Of a DNA stretch of 64,000 nucleotides, positions 27,101 to 36,451 are shown piece by piece (position 1 is the stretch's first letter; each line of letters opens with the position of its first letter). The DNA lies in contig NZ_CP020046.1 of assembly GCF_002028405.1 (NCBI RefSeq), positions 682,001 through 746,000 on the forward strand, given 5' to 3'. Source of the DNA: Thiomonas intermedia (GTDB taxonomy: Bacteria > Pseudomonadota > Gammaproteobacteria > Burkholderiales > Burkholderiaceae_C). Under the pieces are notes generated by a model. That model searched no databases. It was not told where the DNA came from and worked only from the letters and a program-made list of their open reading frames with translations. The translations under genes and the position numbers were made by a program.

Positions 27101-27882
27101 CCAATGCCACCAGCACCGGTTCTCTTCTGTTTACCGCGAAAGACGCCAGCAACAAAGCACAACCCATTACAGCTCCCATGTTCGCCGCCAAGAACCCCGA
27201 CACCGGTAATTTGTGGTTGTTCTTCGGTACCGGGCGGTATCTCAGTTCGGATGACCTGAAGAACAAGGATGTGCAAACCTGGTACGGGCTGAATGTGTCA
27301 CAAGCCAGCTTTCCCATCGCGAAGACTGATCTGATCGAGCGGAACATTACGGCGGAAACTGCGGGTACGGCGGCAGACCCAACCGCCACGCCGCCCGTAC
27401 AGGCCACGTTGCCTTCCCGCACAGTCAGCGTGGGCACACCAGGCGATATGACGGGGAAGAAGGGCTGGTACATGGACCTTTTACCCCCTTCGAACACCCC
27501 CCAGGGCGAGCGCATGATTGTGGCCAATCAGGCTTACCAAAATCTGCTCGTCGGCAGCACACTCATCCCGGACAATACCGATGTCTGCGCACCCTCTGGT
27601 CGTGGTTGGATCATGGCGGTCGATCCCTTCACGGGCACAAATCCAACGAATATCTTCTTTGACCGCAACGGAGATCGCTTATTCAACGCATCCGACAAGA
27701 TCACCGTCAATAGTCAAACCATTCCGATTGCCGGCATCGGGCTCACGGCGCTGACAGGCATGAGCAATTTCATCAGCACCACCCTTCTTGCCAACCAGAA
27801 TGGGACTATTTTCAACACCCAGGTGAATCCGCAGGTTTCCAACCCAGGGCGAGTGTCCTGGGCCGAACTCGTCAATCCATGA
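24115..27882 (+). CDS. pilY1: PilY1-type pilus tip adhesin and assembly protein
   Basis: 1255 residues with a signal peptide (about 1-34, ending VQA). The N-terminal two thirds are variable. The conserved PilC/PilY1 beta-propeller starts near residue 755 at GDIINSQPIYVGKPD and includes IYVSSNDGMLHGFNANTG. A calcium-loop-like sequence DRNGDRLFNASD lies near residue 1182, matching the calcium site that controls retraction in PilY1 homologues. It is exported and placed at the pilus tip, where it antagonises retraction and can act as an adhesin. Its ATGA overlaps a GTG/ATG region of the next pilin gene. Confidence 0.93.
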   Translation: MRPQTSPRRTPLWMKLVLLCTAWSLSASPLVQAAVSIDQQPLTLSNNVPGNLVLTPSVEWPTVMSMANVGGFDTSKTYYGYFDPNKCYGYTIAAATVPAFTGVNGGTNNYFEPTGAASNRTCSSAWSGNYLNWAATQTIDVFRSTLTGGNRVVDTAALTILEKARHTGQTGTGALDISGATTVQNNTPSSFSYFSTKLAGLGNRMYFISANSNTVKDKDNTDRSLRYLLDNPNTAQSKGAVEYDPAQSLKAGWVYSVNIDVQVCKSGMLEDNCVAYGSHAKPEGLIQKYGSVFTYSVFGYLNISNERQDGAALRAPQGFVGPKTYEPGATPATNAQAEWSAIDGTFVRNPQSTAASDTTAAYATSPDIQDSGVINYINKFGQMTTANDKSYDPVSEMYYAALRYLKKQGPVTSYNSISAYPDGTAYKMADGFPVVQTWSDPWQYDCQRSFILGIGDVNTWDDKNLPGNLNTDTEPAVPAEVTADTSVDVKTATEKIAQLEGITINGMTATAGTSFSGRHNSAYIAGLAYDAHTVDMRPDLAGKQTVSTYWVDVMENQVLLGKSQNQYWLAAKYGGFSVPANYDPYANTTALSDASWWTNGQTLSTNDKRPDNFFTGGDAKTMKQSLEAAFSAIASENVGSTASLSTNSTQLNNGSRVYQASYKEGVWSGSLKAFNMDPTTGAATTQAWDAATVLPAAASRTIYTVVNGSYVTFDSTNVSGKYGWTTDLVNYLRGDASKEIRNGGTLRNRTTALGDIINSQPIYVGKPDAGPYANATFTGSNSFKSFASTQTTRTPTIYVSSNDGMLHGFNANTGVETFAYMPGVVLAASTNPSVLAQKNYGSGLNPHQYFNDGEITVADVYTGSPAAWRTVLVGTTGRGVTRSIYALDITDPASVKFLGEVSDGSLGQTLGKPIIAQTANGEWSILVGNGMNSDTGTAQLLQISLNTGTVSRHTTNTATDNGLSTPVIWIDNLGNGISTKAYAGDLQGNVWSFDLANATSTGSLLFTAKDASNKAQPITAPMFAAKNPDTGNLWLFFGTGRYLSSDDLKNKDVQTWYGLNVSQASFPIAKTDLIERNITAETAGTAADPTATPPVQATLPSRTVSVGTPGDMTGKKGWYMDLLPPSNTPQGERMIVANQAYQNLLVGSTLIPDNTDVCAPSGRGWIMAVDPFTGTNPTNIFFDRNGDRLFNASDKITVNSQTIPIAGIGLTALTGMSNFISTTLLANQNGTIFNTQVNPQVSNPGRVSWAELVNP

Positions 27883-27896
27883 GCGGGAGCACTTCC

Positions 27897-28364
27897 ATGT
27901 CGCATCGCAAGCCAACACATTTCGCTCAACGGGGTCGCGGATCTGGTTCGCGAGGATTCACGTTGATTGAATTGATGATCGTCGTGGCCGTCGTAGCCAT
28001 CATCGCAGCCGTGGCCTATCCGTCGTACATCGGCCACGTAACCAAGACCAAGCGCGTTGCTGCCGAAGCCTGCCTGGGAGAGTACGCAAACTATATGGAG
28101 AGGTACTACTCGACCAACCTGCGCTACGACCAGGATTCCGCCGGAACAGCGCATACGCTACCCACGTTGTCTTGCGCATCAGACCAGAGCACGGACTACC
28201 AATTCAGTTTCGTGCCGAACACACTAGGTCAGTCCACCTACCGTGTACGCGCGGTACCCCAAGGCGCTCAGGCAAGCCGTGATACGGAGTGCAAAACAGT
28301 TTCCTTGGACCAGGCCGGAACGAAAACAGAAAGTGGTTCGGGCACCGTGAGCTCCTGCTGGTAA
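27897..28364 (+). CDS. pilE: PilE-like minor pilin
   Basis: 155 residues with prepilin motif GFTLIELMIVVAVVAIIAAVAYPSYIGHV and a short C-terminal domain with the PilE disulfide-loop Cys pair (LSCASDQ and SSCW). The sequence AAEACLGEYANYMERYYSTN is typical of PilE minor pilins encoded after pilY1. ATG 27897 has GGGAG upstream; an ATG at 27879 overlapping the pilY1 stop is possible. The protein caps the cluster and belongs to the priming complex, not the main filament. Confidence 0.87.
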   Translation: MSHRKPTHFAQRGRGSGSRGFTLIELMIVVAVVAIIAAVAYPSYIGHVTKTKRVAAEACLGEYANYMERYYSTNLRYDQDSAGTAHTLPTLSCASDQSTDYQFSFVPNTLGQSTYRVRAVPQGAQASRDTECKTVSLDQAGTKTESGSGTVSSCW

Positions 28365-28457
28365 AACTTCGATCCCGATCAAATCATTTGGCTTTTTTCA
28401 ATTTTTCAGCAAAAATTTCACACATAATCTTAGCATCTTCCGTCTTTCTGGAGACTT

Positions 28458-29042
28458 ATGATGCAGAGCGACTGCCTGACGGGCCCAGAAGCACACGATC
28501 ACCGCGGCTTCAGCCTCGTGGAAATGCTGGTCGCCGCGTCGATCGCGGGGCTGATGGCTGCCATTGCGGCCCCTTCGTTTTCTCACCTGATCGAACAACA
28601 TCGAATGACCATAAGCAGCAATGCCTTGATGAGTGCATTCGTGATAGCAAGGCAGTCTGCCATCTCCAAGAATCAGTTTGTGGCCATTTGCGCAGGCAAT
28701 GTCGAATCGGGATGCCACGCCGATTGGGGCGGTGGGGAATGGCTCATCTTCACAGACCGCAACCGAAACGGAAGACTTGACATGGACGAAAGTCTGATTC
28801 AGGACGGATCGGCCACGCTGGGTCGAGCCGTTCGCATTCTGGCCAATCGCCCCATGAAAATGCCCATCCTGTTCCATCCCATCGGGCACGCCGAGCAACT
28901 GAATGGTGCTTTTGCAGCGGGAACGCTTCGGATCTGCGCTGCATCGACAAGCTCAGCGCCAGGTGTCGATCTGATTCTGTCCAAATCGGGGCAAATGCGT
29001 GCGCAAGCTCACGACGTGGGTGGAAGCTGCACCCAACCTTGA
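28458..29042 (+). CDS. fimT: Second GspH/FimT-type minor pilin
   Basis: 194 residues with prepilin motif GFSLVEMLVAASIAGLMAAIAAPSF and the GspH/FimT pattern ALMSAFVIARQSAISKNQFV, followed by CAGNVESGCHADWGGGEWLIFTDRNRNGRLD, a segment shared by FimT/FimU proteins. It is separated from pilE by 93 bp of AT-rich DNA, so it may have its own promoter. In some bacteria FimT proteins bind DNA for natural transformation; this is not shown here. Confidence 0.86.
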   Translation: MMQSDCLTGPEAHDHRGFSLVEMLVAASIAGLMAAIAAPSFSHLIEQHRMTISSNALMSAFVIARQSAISKNQFVAICAGNVESGCHADWGGGEWLIFTDRNRNGRLDMDESLIQDGSATLGRAVRILANRPMKMPILFHPIGHAEQLNGAFAAGTLRICAASTSSAPGVDLILSKSGQMRAQAHDVGGSCTQP

Positions 29043-29694
29043 TCGGTTGCAGGCCCGACAACAATGTCATGATCTGTGCTGATGGTGTTGCCGCTGCTTC
29101 CCGATCAGCCGGTGGCATGACTGGCCGGGCTCAATCTGCATACGCTCTGGCGCGCAGCGCGATTGCCTGAGGGCGGCGTTCGCGTCGAATGCGGCAGCCG
29201 TGGTGGCGTTGAACTTGATCGTCGCCCTGATCGAACCTGCACTGCGTTCTCGCCTTCTGCCGACCGTTGCGCGCTACACAGCCGGGCTTTGCTCACGGTC
29301 GGTGCGCTTTGGCTTCGGCCACCGCACAACACGTAGGCGCTTCTTGTCATGGGCTTCACCCTAGCGACGGATGGTGTGAGCAAGGCATCGCCGGATTTGC
29401 TGGTGCGCGACGAAGTTTTGGCATGGCCCATCTGACTGCGCAACTCGGTCTTATCAGTCTGTTCTGACCGGGGCTTTGGCTTGCTCTCGCTTAGATCTGC
29501 CTCGCACCATGTCTGCGACCGCGACGCTCACCGGCCCTTGGCAGGTGAGCGCAAGTCACCCCCCTTGAACCCAAGCACCGAGAGGGCGAGTCTAAAATAG
29601 ACAGGCTTTGCTAAGGTAGCACGTACCGCCACTCTGTGTACTCGCTCATCGCCTCACATCGCGACACGACCTGATCGCCCCACCTGCTTTCTGC
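29043..29694. other. About 650 bp with no supported gene
   Basis: Reading frames on both strands are short, Arg/Ser-rich and lack ribosome-binding sites or known domains. A minus-strand frame of 112 codons (29105-29443) was considered and not accepted. A hairpin GCTCACC/GGTGAGC lies at 29526-29550, and an AT-richer tract at 29590-29625 may hold the lysS promoter. The rest could be a decayed gene or insertion. Confidence 0.45.
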
Positions 29695-31215
29695 ATGAAT
29701 ACTGACTCCCCCCATCCGCCCCTCGCCGACGACGGCCCGCTAATAGCTGAACGACGCGCCAAACTCTCTGCCCTGCGTCAAGTCGCCCCCGCCTTCCCGA
29801 ACGACTTCAAACCCTCGCATCAGGCCCTCAGCCTGCAGGCGCAGCATGGCGGTGACGAACCCGAGACGCTGGAAGCGGCGGGCGTGCGCGTGCGTGTTGC
29901 GGGGCGCATGATGCTCAAGCGGGTGATGGGCAAGGCCAGCTTCGCCACACTGCAAGATGGCACCGGGCGCATCCAGATCCATGTCTCCAACGACGTCACC
30001 GGCGAGGACGCCCATGCGGCCTTCAAGCACCACGACCTAGGCGACTGGATCGGCTGCGAAGGTTTGCTTTTCAAGACACGCACCGGCGAGCTGACCATCA
30101 AGGCGAAGAGTGTGCGGCTGTTGGTCAAGTCGCTGCGTCCTCTGCCCGACAAGTTTCACGGCCTCGAAGACGTGGAAACGCGCTACCGCCAGCGCTATGT
30201 CGATCTCATCGTCACTCCCGAGTCACGCGAGCGTTTCGCCCTGCGCAGCAAGGCCATCGCGGCCCTGCGCAACGAAATGCTGGCGGCTGGGTTCATGGAG
30301 GTGGAAACGCCCATGCTCCACCCCATTCCGGGCGGCGCTGCGGCCAAGCCGTTTGCCACGCATCACAATGCCCTGGACCAGCAGATGTATCTGCGCATCG
30401 CGCCCGAGTTGTATCTCAAGCGTCTGCTGGTGGGAGGCTTCGAGCGTGTGTTCGAGATCAACCGCAATTTTCGCAACGAAGGCTTGAGCCCGAGGCACAA
30501 TCCCGAGTTCACCATGATGGAGTTTTACGCCGCATGGTGGACCTACCGCGACCAGATGGATTTCACCGAGGCGCTGATCCGCAACACCGCGAAGCTCACC
30601 TGTGGCACGGCGGTGCTTACGCATCAGGGCCGCACGCTGGACTTGAGCGCGCCGTTTGCACGCCTCACCCTGACGCAGGCCATCCAGAAGCACGCCCCCG
30701 AGTACACCCACGCCCAATTGGCCGATGACGGGTTCTTGCGCGGCGAGTTGCGCCGCCTCGACGCCGACCACGCTCCGCACAAACTCAAGGGCATGGGTCT
30801 GGGCGCGCTGCAGCTCGCGCTGTTTGAGGAAGTCGCCGAGCATCTGCTCTGGGAACCGACCTTCATCGTCGATTACCCGGTGGAAGTGTCGCCCCTGGCC
30901 CGCGCCTCCGATGCCGATGCGAACACGACCGAGCGCTTTGAGCTGTTCATCACCGGCCGCGAGATCGCCAACGGCTTCTCCGAGCTGAACGACCCCGAAG
31001 ACCAGGCCGCACGCTTTCACGCCCAGGTACAGGCCAAGGAGGCGGGCGACGACGAAGCCATGTACTTCGACGCCGACTATGTGCGCGCGCTCGAATACGG
31101 CATGCCGCCCGCGGGTGGCTGCGGCATCGGCATCGACCGGCTGGTCATGCTGCTCACCGACGCGCCCAGCATCCGCGACGTCATTCTCTTCCCTGCCCTG
31201 CGCTTCGAGGGCTGA
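29695..31215 (+). CDS. lysS: Lysyl-tRNA synthetase, class II
   Basis: 506 residues. An N-terminal OB-fold anticodon domain (about 60-150; [29 protein letters not shown]) precedes the class II core. Motif 2 is [26 protein letters not shown] and motif 3 is [26 protein letters not shown]. It charges tRNA-Lys in the cytoplasm. The start ATG 29695 gives the normal family length. The kinase gene starts 5 bp after its stop. Confidence 0.97.
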   Translation: MNTDSPHPPLADDGPLIAERRAKLSALRQVAPAFPNDFKPSHQALSLQAQHGGDEPETLEAAGVRVRVAGRMMLKRVMGKASFATLQDGTGRIQIHVSNDVTGEDAHAAFKHHDLGDWIGCEGLLFKTRTGELTIKAKSVRLLVKSLRPLPDKFHGLEDVETRYRQRYVDLIVTPESRERFALRSKAIAALRNEMLAAGFMEVETPMLHPIPGGAAAKPFATHHNALDQQMYLRIAPELYLKRLLVGGFERVFEINRNFRNEGLSPRHNPEFTMMEFYAAWWTYRDQMDFTEALIRNTAKLTCGTAVLTHQGRTLDLSAPFARLTLTQAIQKHAPEYTHAQLADDGFLRGELRRLDADHAPHKLKGMGLGALQLALFEEVAEHLLWEPTFIVDYPVEVSPLARASDADANTTERFELFITGREIANGFSELNDPEDQAARFHAQVQAKEAGDDEAMYFDADYVRALEYGMPPAGGCGIGIDRLVMLLTDAPSIRDVILFPALRFEG

Positions 31216-31220
31216 AGCCC

Positions 31221-32165
31221 ATGTCCACCCTCATCTGCGGCTCGCTCGCGTTCGACACCATCACCACTTTCGACGGCCGCTTTGCCGAGCACATCCTGCC
31301 CGACAAGGTCCACATTCTCAACATCAGCTTTCTGGTGCCCACGATGCGGCGCGAGTTCGGTGGTTGCGCGGGCAACATCGCCTACAGCCTCGCCCTGCTG
31401 GGCGGCGAGCCGCTCATCCTGGGTGCGCTGGGTGCCGATGGTCAGAGCTATCTCGACCGTCTCGATGCGCTGCATATTCCGCGTACCCATGTCGGACAGC
31501 TGGCCGACAGTTTTACCGCGCAGGCGCACATCATCACCGACCGCGACAACAACCAGATCACCTCGTTCCACCCTGGCGCCATGGGCCGTGCGCACGAGTT
31601 GCCCGTGCCGCTGGACGCGGGAGTCGATCTGGCCATCGTCGCGCCGGACGGCCGCTCCGCCATGATCGACCATGCGGCGCAGCTCGCCCGTGCCGACATT
31701 CCGTTCATTTTCGATCCCGGCCAGGGCATGCCCCTGTTCGATGGCGCCGATCTTCGCGAATTCATCGTCAAAGCTACTTGGGTGACGGTCAACGATTACG
31801 AAGCCGAACTGCTGGTCGAACGTACCGGCTGGAGCCTCGATCACATCGCCACCCTGGTGCGCGGCGTCGTTGTCACGCGTGGCGAGCAGGGCTGCCGCGT
31901 CTGGAGCGGGGGAGATCCTGCCGTGGACATTCCCGGGGTGCCGGCTTACACCGTCTGCGATCCCACGGGTTGCGGCGATGCCTTCCGCGCCGGTCTGCTC
32001 TACGGCCTGTCCCGCGGCTGGAGCCTGGCAGACAGCGCACGACTGGGCAATGTGCTCGGCGCCGAAAAAATCGCCGTGCACGGCCCGCAGAATCATCACC
32101 TCACCCTGAACGACGCGCTTGCTCGCATCAAATCCGTCTACGGTCTTGTCCCCCAATCGGCCTGA
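31221..32165 (+). CDS. PfkB-family carbohydrate/nucleoside kinase
   Basis: 314 residues of the ribokinase-like fold. Visible are the N-terminal FGGCAGNIAYSLALLGGEPLILGALG and the C-terminal catalytic motif DPTGCGDAFRAGLLYGL with its anion hole and catalytic Asp. The sequence is closest in style to proteins annotated adenosine kinase in betaproteobacteria; the substrate cannot be fixed from sequence. It lies 5 bp after lysS and is likely cotranscribed. Confidence 0.87.
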   Translation: MSTLICGSLAFDTITTFDGRFAEHILPDKVHILNISFLVPTMRREFGGCAGNIAYSLALLGGEPLILGALGADGQSYLDRLDALHIPRTHVGQLADSFTAQAHIITDRDNNQITSFHPGAMGRAHELPVPLDAGVDLAIVAPDGRSAMIDHAAQLARADIPFIFDPGQGMPLFDGADLREFIVKATWVTVNDYEAELLVERTGWSLDHIATLVRGVVVTRGEQGCRVWSGGDPAVDIPGVPAYTVCDPTGCGDAFRAGLLYGLSRGWSLADSARLGNVLGAEKIAVHGPQNHHLTLNDALARIKSVYGLVPQSA

Positions 32166-32302
32166 CGGCCTGAAACCGGGCTTAACCCAGCCCTGAAACG
32201 CTTGCAATTTCATCGACAGCGGATTGAAATGCACCCGATGGAACGTATCTAGCGTGTGCTAGTCTGACACTCAGCGTCCCCATTCCGCAACGGAGTTTTG
32301 CC

Positions 32303-33001
32303 ATGAACGAACAACGCGATTACACCCTCTACGCCCAGCCGAGCGGCACCTCTGTGCGCAACAAGGTGCTGCGTCAGACCTACTCGCTGCTGGCCCTGTC
32401 CCTCATTCCCACCGTGTTCGGTGCTTGGCTGGGCATGGCGACGGGGCTGAACCTGGCCATGGCGCAGAGCCCCGGCATGACCATGATCGTCTTCCTGGTC
32501 GGCGCCTTCGGCCTGATGTTCGGCATCGAGCGCACCAAAAATTCCAGCGCCGGGGTCGGACTGCTGCTGCTGTTCACTTTTTTCATGGGCGTCATGCTGT
32601 CGCAGATGCTCGGCTTCGTGCTGGGCATGAGCAACGGCCCGCAACTCATCATGCTGGCCTTCGGCGGCACGGCCGTGATCTTCGGGGCCATGGCCACGCT
32701 GGCTAATGTGGTCAAGCGCGATCTGTCCGGGCTGTCCAAAATGCTGTTCGTCGGCGTCATCCTGCTCATCCTCGCAGGCATCGCCAACATCTGGCTGCAA
32801 CTGCCTGCGCTGATGCTGACCTTCTCGGTCGTGGCTGTCGTGATCTTCTCCGCGTTCATGCTGATCGATGTGCAGCGGGTCATCAACGGGGGTGAAACCA
32901 ACTACATCACCGCCACACTGGCCATCTATCTCGATATCTACAACGTGTTCGTCAACCTGCTGTCCATCCTGAGCTTTTTCAGCGGCGGCGGGCGCCGTTA
33001 A
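32303..33001 (+). CDS. Bax inhibitor-1 / YccA-family membrane protein
   Basis: 232 residues with seven predicted membrane segments (for example LALSLIPTVFGAWLGMATGL, VGLLLLFTFFMGVMLSQMLGF, MLTFSVVAVVIFSAFMLIDVQ) and the family ending TATLAIYLDIYNVFVNLLSILSFFSG. YccA in E. coli modulates the FtsH protease; other members are calcium-leak channels. The role here is inferred only from family. A strong terminator follows 18 bp after the stop. Confidence 0.92.
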   Translation: MNEQRDYTLYAQPSGTSVRNKVLRQTYSLLALSLIPTVFGAWLGMATGLNLAMAQSPGMTMIVFLVGAFGLMFGIERTKNSSAGVGLLLLFTFFMGVMLSQMLGFVLGMSNGPQLIMLAFGGTAVIFGAMATLANVVKRDLSGLSKMLFVGVILLILAGIANIWLQLPALMLTFSVVAVVIFSAFMLIDVQRVINGGETNYITATLAIYLDIYNVFVNLLSILSFFSGGGRR

Positions 33002-33018
33002 GCGCGACGCCGTGCCAT

Positions 33019-33048
33019 GAAAAACGCCCGCAAATGCGGGCGTTTTTC
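33019..33048. terminator. Bidirectional intrinsic terminator
   Basis: A 13-bp perfect stem, GAAAAACGCCCGC with GCGGGCGTTTTTC, around a 4-nt loop. A and T runs lie inside the stem, so it ends both the plus-strand Bax-inhibitor gene and the minus-strand rlmD gene. Confidence 0.92.
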
Positions 33049-33064
33049 ATGTGTCACAAGGGAA

Positions 33065-34480
33065 TTATTCGCGCTCGAAGACCGCCATCGACTCCACATG
33101 GGCCGTGTGAGGAAACATATTCATCACGCCTGCCGCGCGCAAGGTGTAACCCGCCTGATGCACCAGCAGGCCGGCATCGCGCGCCAGGGTTGCCGGATTG
33201 CAGGACACATAAACGATGCGACGCGGAGGACTGAACGGCACGGTCGGCGGCGCGACGGGTTTGGGCGCCATGGTTGCGCCGTCCGCGGCCAGCGTCTCCT
33301 CCCCCGACGAACCCAGAGGTCCGTGCACGGCCTCGGCCAGCGCCTTGCACAGCGCCAGCGCGCCATCGCGGGGCGGGTCCACCAACCACAGGTCGGCTTC
33401 GCCATAGGCTCGCAGATCGTGCGCATTCATCTCGAACAGATTGCGTGCGGCGAAGGCCACTCTGTCCTGCAGATCGTTGTGCAGCGCGTTGTCGAGGGCT
33501 CTGGCCACCAGCGTGGCGCTGCCTTCCACGCCCAGCACCTGCCGGGCCTGCGTGGCGATCGGCAGGGTGAAATTGCCCAAGCCGCAAAACCAGTCGATCA
33601 CGCGATCGGTGCGCCGGGCGTCGAGCAGGCGCAGGGCGCGCGCCACCATCACACGGTTGATCTGCGGGTTCACCTGGGTGAAATCGGTCGGACGGAACGG
33701 CATGACGATGCCGAACTCCGGCAAGGCGTAGCTCAATGCCTCTGCGTCGGGATCGAGCGGCACCACCGAATCGGGTCCCTTGGACTGGAGCCACCATTGC
33801 ACGCCGTGCTGCTGGCCAAAGTCGCGCAGCCGCTGCCGGTCGGCGTCGGTCAAGGGCTCGAGGTGGCGCAGCACGAGGACGGTCACCCGATCGCCCATCG
33901 CCAGTTCGATCTGGGGCGCACGTTCCGGTCGCGACAAGCCCGCAATCAACGCGCGCAAGGGCAGCAATAAATCAGAAACCGCCTTGGGCAGGATGTCGCA
34001 GCTGCGCATATCCGCCACATAGCTGGAGCCCTTCTCGTGAAAGCCGACCAGTACGCCACCTTTTTTCACCACGAGCCTGACCGTCAACCGGGCTCGGGTG
34101 CGATAGCCCCAGCTGGGACCGGCGATTGGCCGCAGTAGGCGCTGCGGCCGCAAGCGGCTCAGATGCCAGAAATCGTCTTCAAGGGTGCGCTGCTTGAACG
34201 CCAACTGCGCCGCGGGATCGACATGCTGCATGCTGCAGCCACCGCAGACACCGAAGTGGGGGCAGCGTGGCGTCACCCGGCTGCTCGCTGTCGTCGCCCA
34301 GGCCACGGCCTGGCCCGACTCCCAGTTGCGTTTGCTGCGCATGATGCGCGCCTGAACCCGCTCCCCGGGCAGTGCATTGGCGACGAAGACCACCTTGCCG
34401 TTCTCGCTGCGCCCGACCCCGCGGGCCTCCAGATCCAGGCTGTCGATCTGCAGCCATTCCAGTCGCTCTCTTTGTTCCAT
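33065..34480 (-). CDS. rlmD: 23S rRNA (uracil-1939-C5)-methyltransferase
   Basis: 471 residues: N-terminal TRAM domain (about 5-65; [29 protein letters not shown]), an iron-sulfur motif with Cys73, Cys79, Cys82 ([11 protein letters not shown]) and Cys161, and a C-terminal SAM methyltransferase with [16 protein letters not shown] and the nucleophilic Cys in [14 protein letters not shown]. It methylates U1939 in 23S rRNA. An insertion of about 30 residues before IVYVSCNP ([20 protein letters not shown]) is unusual and probably a surface loop. Confidence 0.94.
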   Translation of the reverse strand: MEQRERLEWLQIDSLDLEARGVGRSENGKVVFVANALPGERVQARIMRSKRNWESGQAVAWATTASSRVTPRCPHFGVCGGCSMQHVDPAAQLAFKQRTLEDDFWHLSRLRPQRLLRPIAGPSWGYRTRARLTVRLVVKKGGVLVGFHEKGSSYVADMRSCDILPKAVSDLLLPLRALIAGLSRPERAPQIELAMGDRVTVLVLRHLEPLTDADRQRLRDFGQQHGVQWWLQSKGPDSVVPLDPDAEALSYALPEFGIVMPFRPTDFTQVNPQINRVMVARALRLLDARRTDRVIDWFCGLGNFTLPIATQARQVLGVEGSATLVARALDNALHNDLQDRVAFAARNLFEMNAHDLRAYGEADLWLVDPPRDGALALCKALAEAVHGPLGSSGEETLAADGATMAPKPVAPPTVPFSPPRRIVYVSCNPATLARDAGLLVHQAGYTLRAAGVMNMFPHTAHVESMAVFERE

Positions 34481-34533
34481 CTGGCTATTGGAACAGATGG
34501 GGCGGCGCCCGATGGGTACAGCGCCGTCCGGCC

Positions 34534-35343
34534 TCAGGTGTTTGCGGGCGCCGGCGGCTGTGGCCAGGCGGCCAGGTATTCCTGCCAGTGCGCTTCCTGC
34601 GCCGCCAGGGTGCCCAGGGTATGCCTCACGAGCTCGATCTCATCGGCATATTCATCCGCCGACAAGGCCCCGCGCATGAGCTGGTAACGGCAATACAGCA
34701 AATAGGTGTTCATGACATCGGTCTCGCAATAGCGGCGGATGTCATCGGTCTGCCCGGCAAGCCAGGCATCAAAAACCTTGCTGCCGTCCATGCCCAGCTT
34801 GCCGGGAAAGCCGCACAGCTTGGCCAGCACATCCATGGGCGCGTTGGCGCGTGGCTGGTAAAGCGCAAGCAGGTCCATGAGGTCGAGATGGCGGGTGTGA
34901 TAGCGGGAGATGTAGTTGTTCCACTTCATCTCGCGATCATCCTCGCCCATGTCCCAGTATTTCGGCGCCGTCACGGCGTGTACGAGACCGCGGTAGTGCA
35001 GCACGGGCAGGTCGAAGCCGCCACCGTTCCAGGACACGAGCTGGGGGGCATGTTTTTCGATCACGCGAAAAAAACTCTGCACCACCTGGCCCTCCTGTCC
35101 GCCCTGATCGACGAAGGAGTGGATCTTCAGCCCCTCGTGATTGCGAAACGTGCACGAGATCACCAGCACGCGCTGGCAATGCACCGGGAGGAAGTCGCTG
35201 CCCGTCTTTTCCAGGCGGCGCGCCTGGGCCTGAAGCACGGCGGCCGAATCATCGAGTTCGGGATCGGCTAGGCCAGCGGCGCGCAGTGCGGCGGCGTCGG
35301 GGATGGTTTCGATATCGAAAGTGACGATGGGGGTGCGGATCAT
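34534..35343 (-). CDS. DEDDy 3'-5' exonuclease of the PolB-exonuclease-like family
   Basis: 269 residues of the DnaQ-like fold. Motif I is TFDIETIPD (Asp and Glu), motif [19 protein letters not shown] and motif [19 protein letters not shown], with the DEDDy Tyr/Asp pair. The family is annotated as a predicted exonuclease related to PolB proofreading domains. Its substrate is not known; it may act in DNA or RNA turnover. It lies between rlmD and rpoS on the same strand, about 40 bp from rpoS. Confidence 0.85.
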   Translation of the reverse strand: MIRTPIVTFDIETIPDAAALRAAGLADPELDDSAAVLQAQARRLEKTGSDFLPVHCQRVLVISCTFRNHEGLKIHSFVDQGGQEGQVVQSFFRVIEKHAPQLVSWNGGGFDLPVLHYRGLVHAVTAPKYWDMGEDDREMKWNNYISRYHTRHLDLMDLLALYQPRANAPMDVLAKLCGFPGKLGMDGSKVFDAWLAGQTDDIRRYCETDVMNTYLLYCRYQLMRGALSADEYADEIELVRHTLGTLAAQEAHWQEYLAAWPQPPAPANT

Positions 35344-35384
35344 GGGGCGAGAACGAGAAAAGACGTCAACCGAACCCGTGCCCG

Positions 35385-36443
35385 TCAGAGCAGCGAACCC
35401 TTGTCCACGCCGTTGCGGGCCAGGCGGCCTTTGAGCTTGAGCAGCGCTTCCTGCTGGATCTGACGCACACGCTCACGCGTCAGTCCAAGACGCTGCGCCA
35501 GCGACTCCAGCGTTTCCAGCTCGCGCCCGTGCAGACCGAACCGCGCTTCGATCACCTCGCGCTCGCGCTCGGCCAGCGCGCCGACCCAGGAGTCGACCAG
35601 GGCTTCGACCTCGCGCGTCTGCGTCTGCTCTTCCATGCTGAGCGCGTTCTGATCGGCGAACTGGTCCGCGTAGCTCTCGCCGTTCTGCGTCTCACGCAAG
35701 GCATCGAGCGAGATCGGCTGCTCGGCGAGCGCCAGCAGGTCCGTAACCTCCTCCGGGCTGCGACCGAGCAGCGCAGCCACATCCTCGTCCGAGGTTTGCC
35801 CCCGATAGTCGGCCGCCTGCTCCAGGTGCTTGCGAGCCCGCAACACCTGGTTGAGCTCACGAATGACATGCACGGGCAGACGGATGGTGCGAACCTGCTG
35901 CATCAGCGCGCGTTCGATGCTTTGGCGTATCCACCAGCTTGCATAAGTCGAAAATCGGAAGCCGCGCTCGGGCTCGAACTTCTCGATGGCATGGATCAGA
36001 CCGAGATTGCCTTCTTCGATCAAGTCGCCCAGAGCCGCACCACGGCCGACATAAGCCTTGGCGATGCTGACCACCAGCCGCAGGTTGTGCTCCACCATGG
36101 CCTGGCGAGCCTCGAAGTCCCCGGCCTTGGCACGGGTCGCCGTTTCGAACTCCTCTTCAGGCGTGAAAAGCGGCTTGGCACGAATATGGTTAAGGTATGA
36201 CTGCAAGGCGCTGACGCCCGACTCGTCATCAATGACGCCGATTGAGGCAGGTGGACAAGTCAAGCCTTCGGATGACGCCGTCGGCTGCGCTGGTGGCGAC
36301 TGCGGGCTCTCCTGCGCAAGGGCTTTGGCGGCCGCCGCGCTCAAAGGCGCATCAGGCGTCACGGCGCCATTCAAAGCGGCCGCACGGCTCTCGCCCGCTT
36401 CAGGTGAGGCAGTAGTGGCGACCGGTTTCTGACTGCGCGGCAT
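35385..36443 (-). CDS. rpoS: Stationary-phase sigma factor RpoS
   Basis: 352 residues. An Ala/Pro-rich N-terminal tail of about 70 residues is followed by sigma region 1.2 ([21 protein letters not shown]), region 2 ([61 protein letters not shown]), region 3 and region 4 ([25 protein letters not shown]). Position directly after nlpD, with pcm and surE upstream, supports RpoS over RpoD or RpoH. It directs general stress and stationary-phase transcription. Promoters inside nlpD commonly drive rpoS. Confidence 0.95.
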   Translation of the reverse strand: MPRSQKPVATTASPEAGESRAAALNGAVTPDAPLSAAAAKALAQESPQSPPAQPTASSEGLTCPPASIGVIDDESGVSALQSYLNHIRAKPLFTPEEEFETATRAKAGDFEARQAMVEHNLRLVVSIAKAYVGRGAALGDLIEEGNLGLIHAIEKFEPERGFRFSTYASWWIRQSIERALMQQVRTIRLPVHVIRELNQVLRARKHLEQAADYRGQTSDEDVAALLGRSPEEVTDLLALAEQPISLDALRETQNGESYADQFADQNALSMEEQTQTREVEALVDSWVGALAEREREVIEARFGLHGRELETLESLAQRLGLTRERVRQIQQEALLKLKGRLARNGVDKGSLL

Positions 36444-36451
36444 GCGGGCGG

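Noticed and set aside
29105-29443. A 112-codon minus-strand frame between fimT and lysS
   Set aside because: Ser/Arg-rich, no ribosome-binding site seen and no recognisable family; not strong enough to call.
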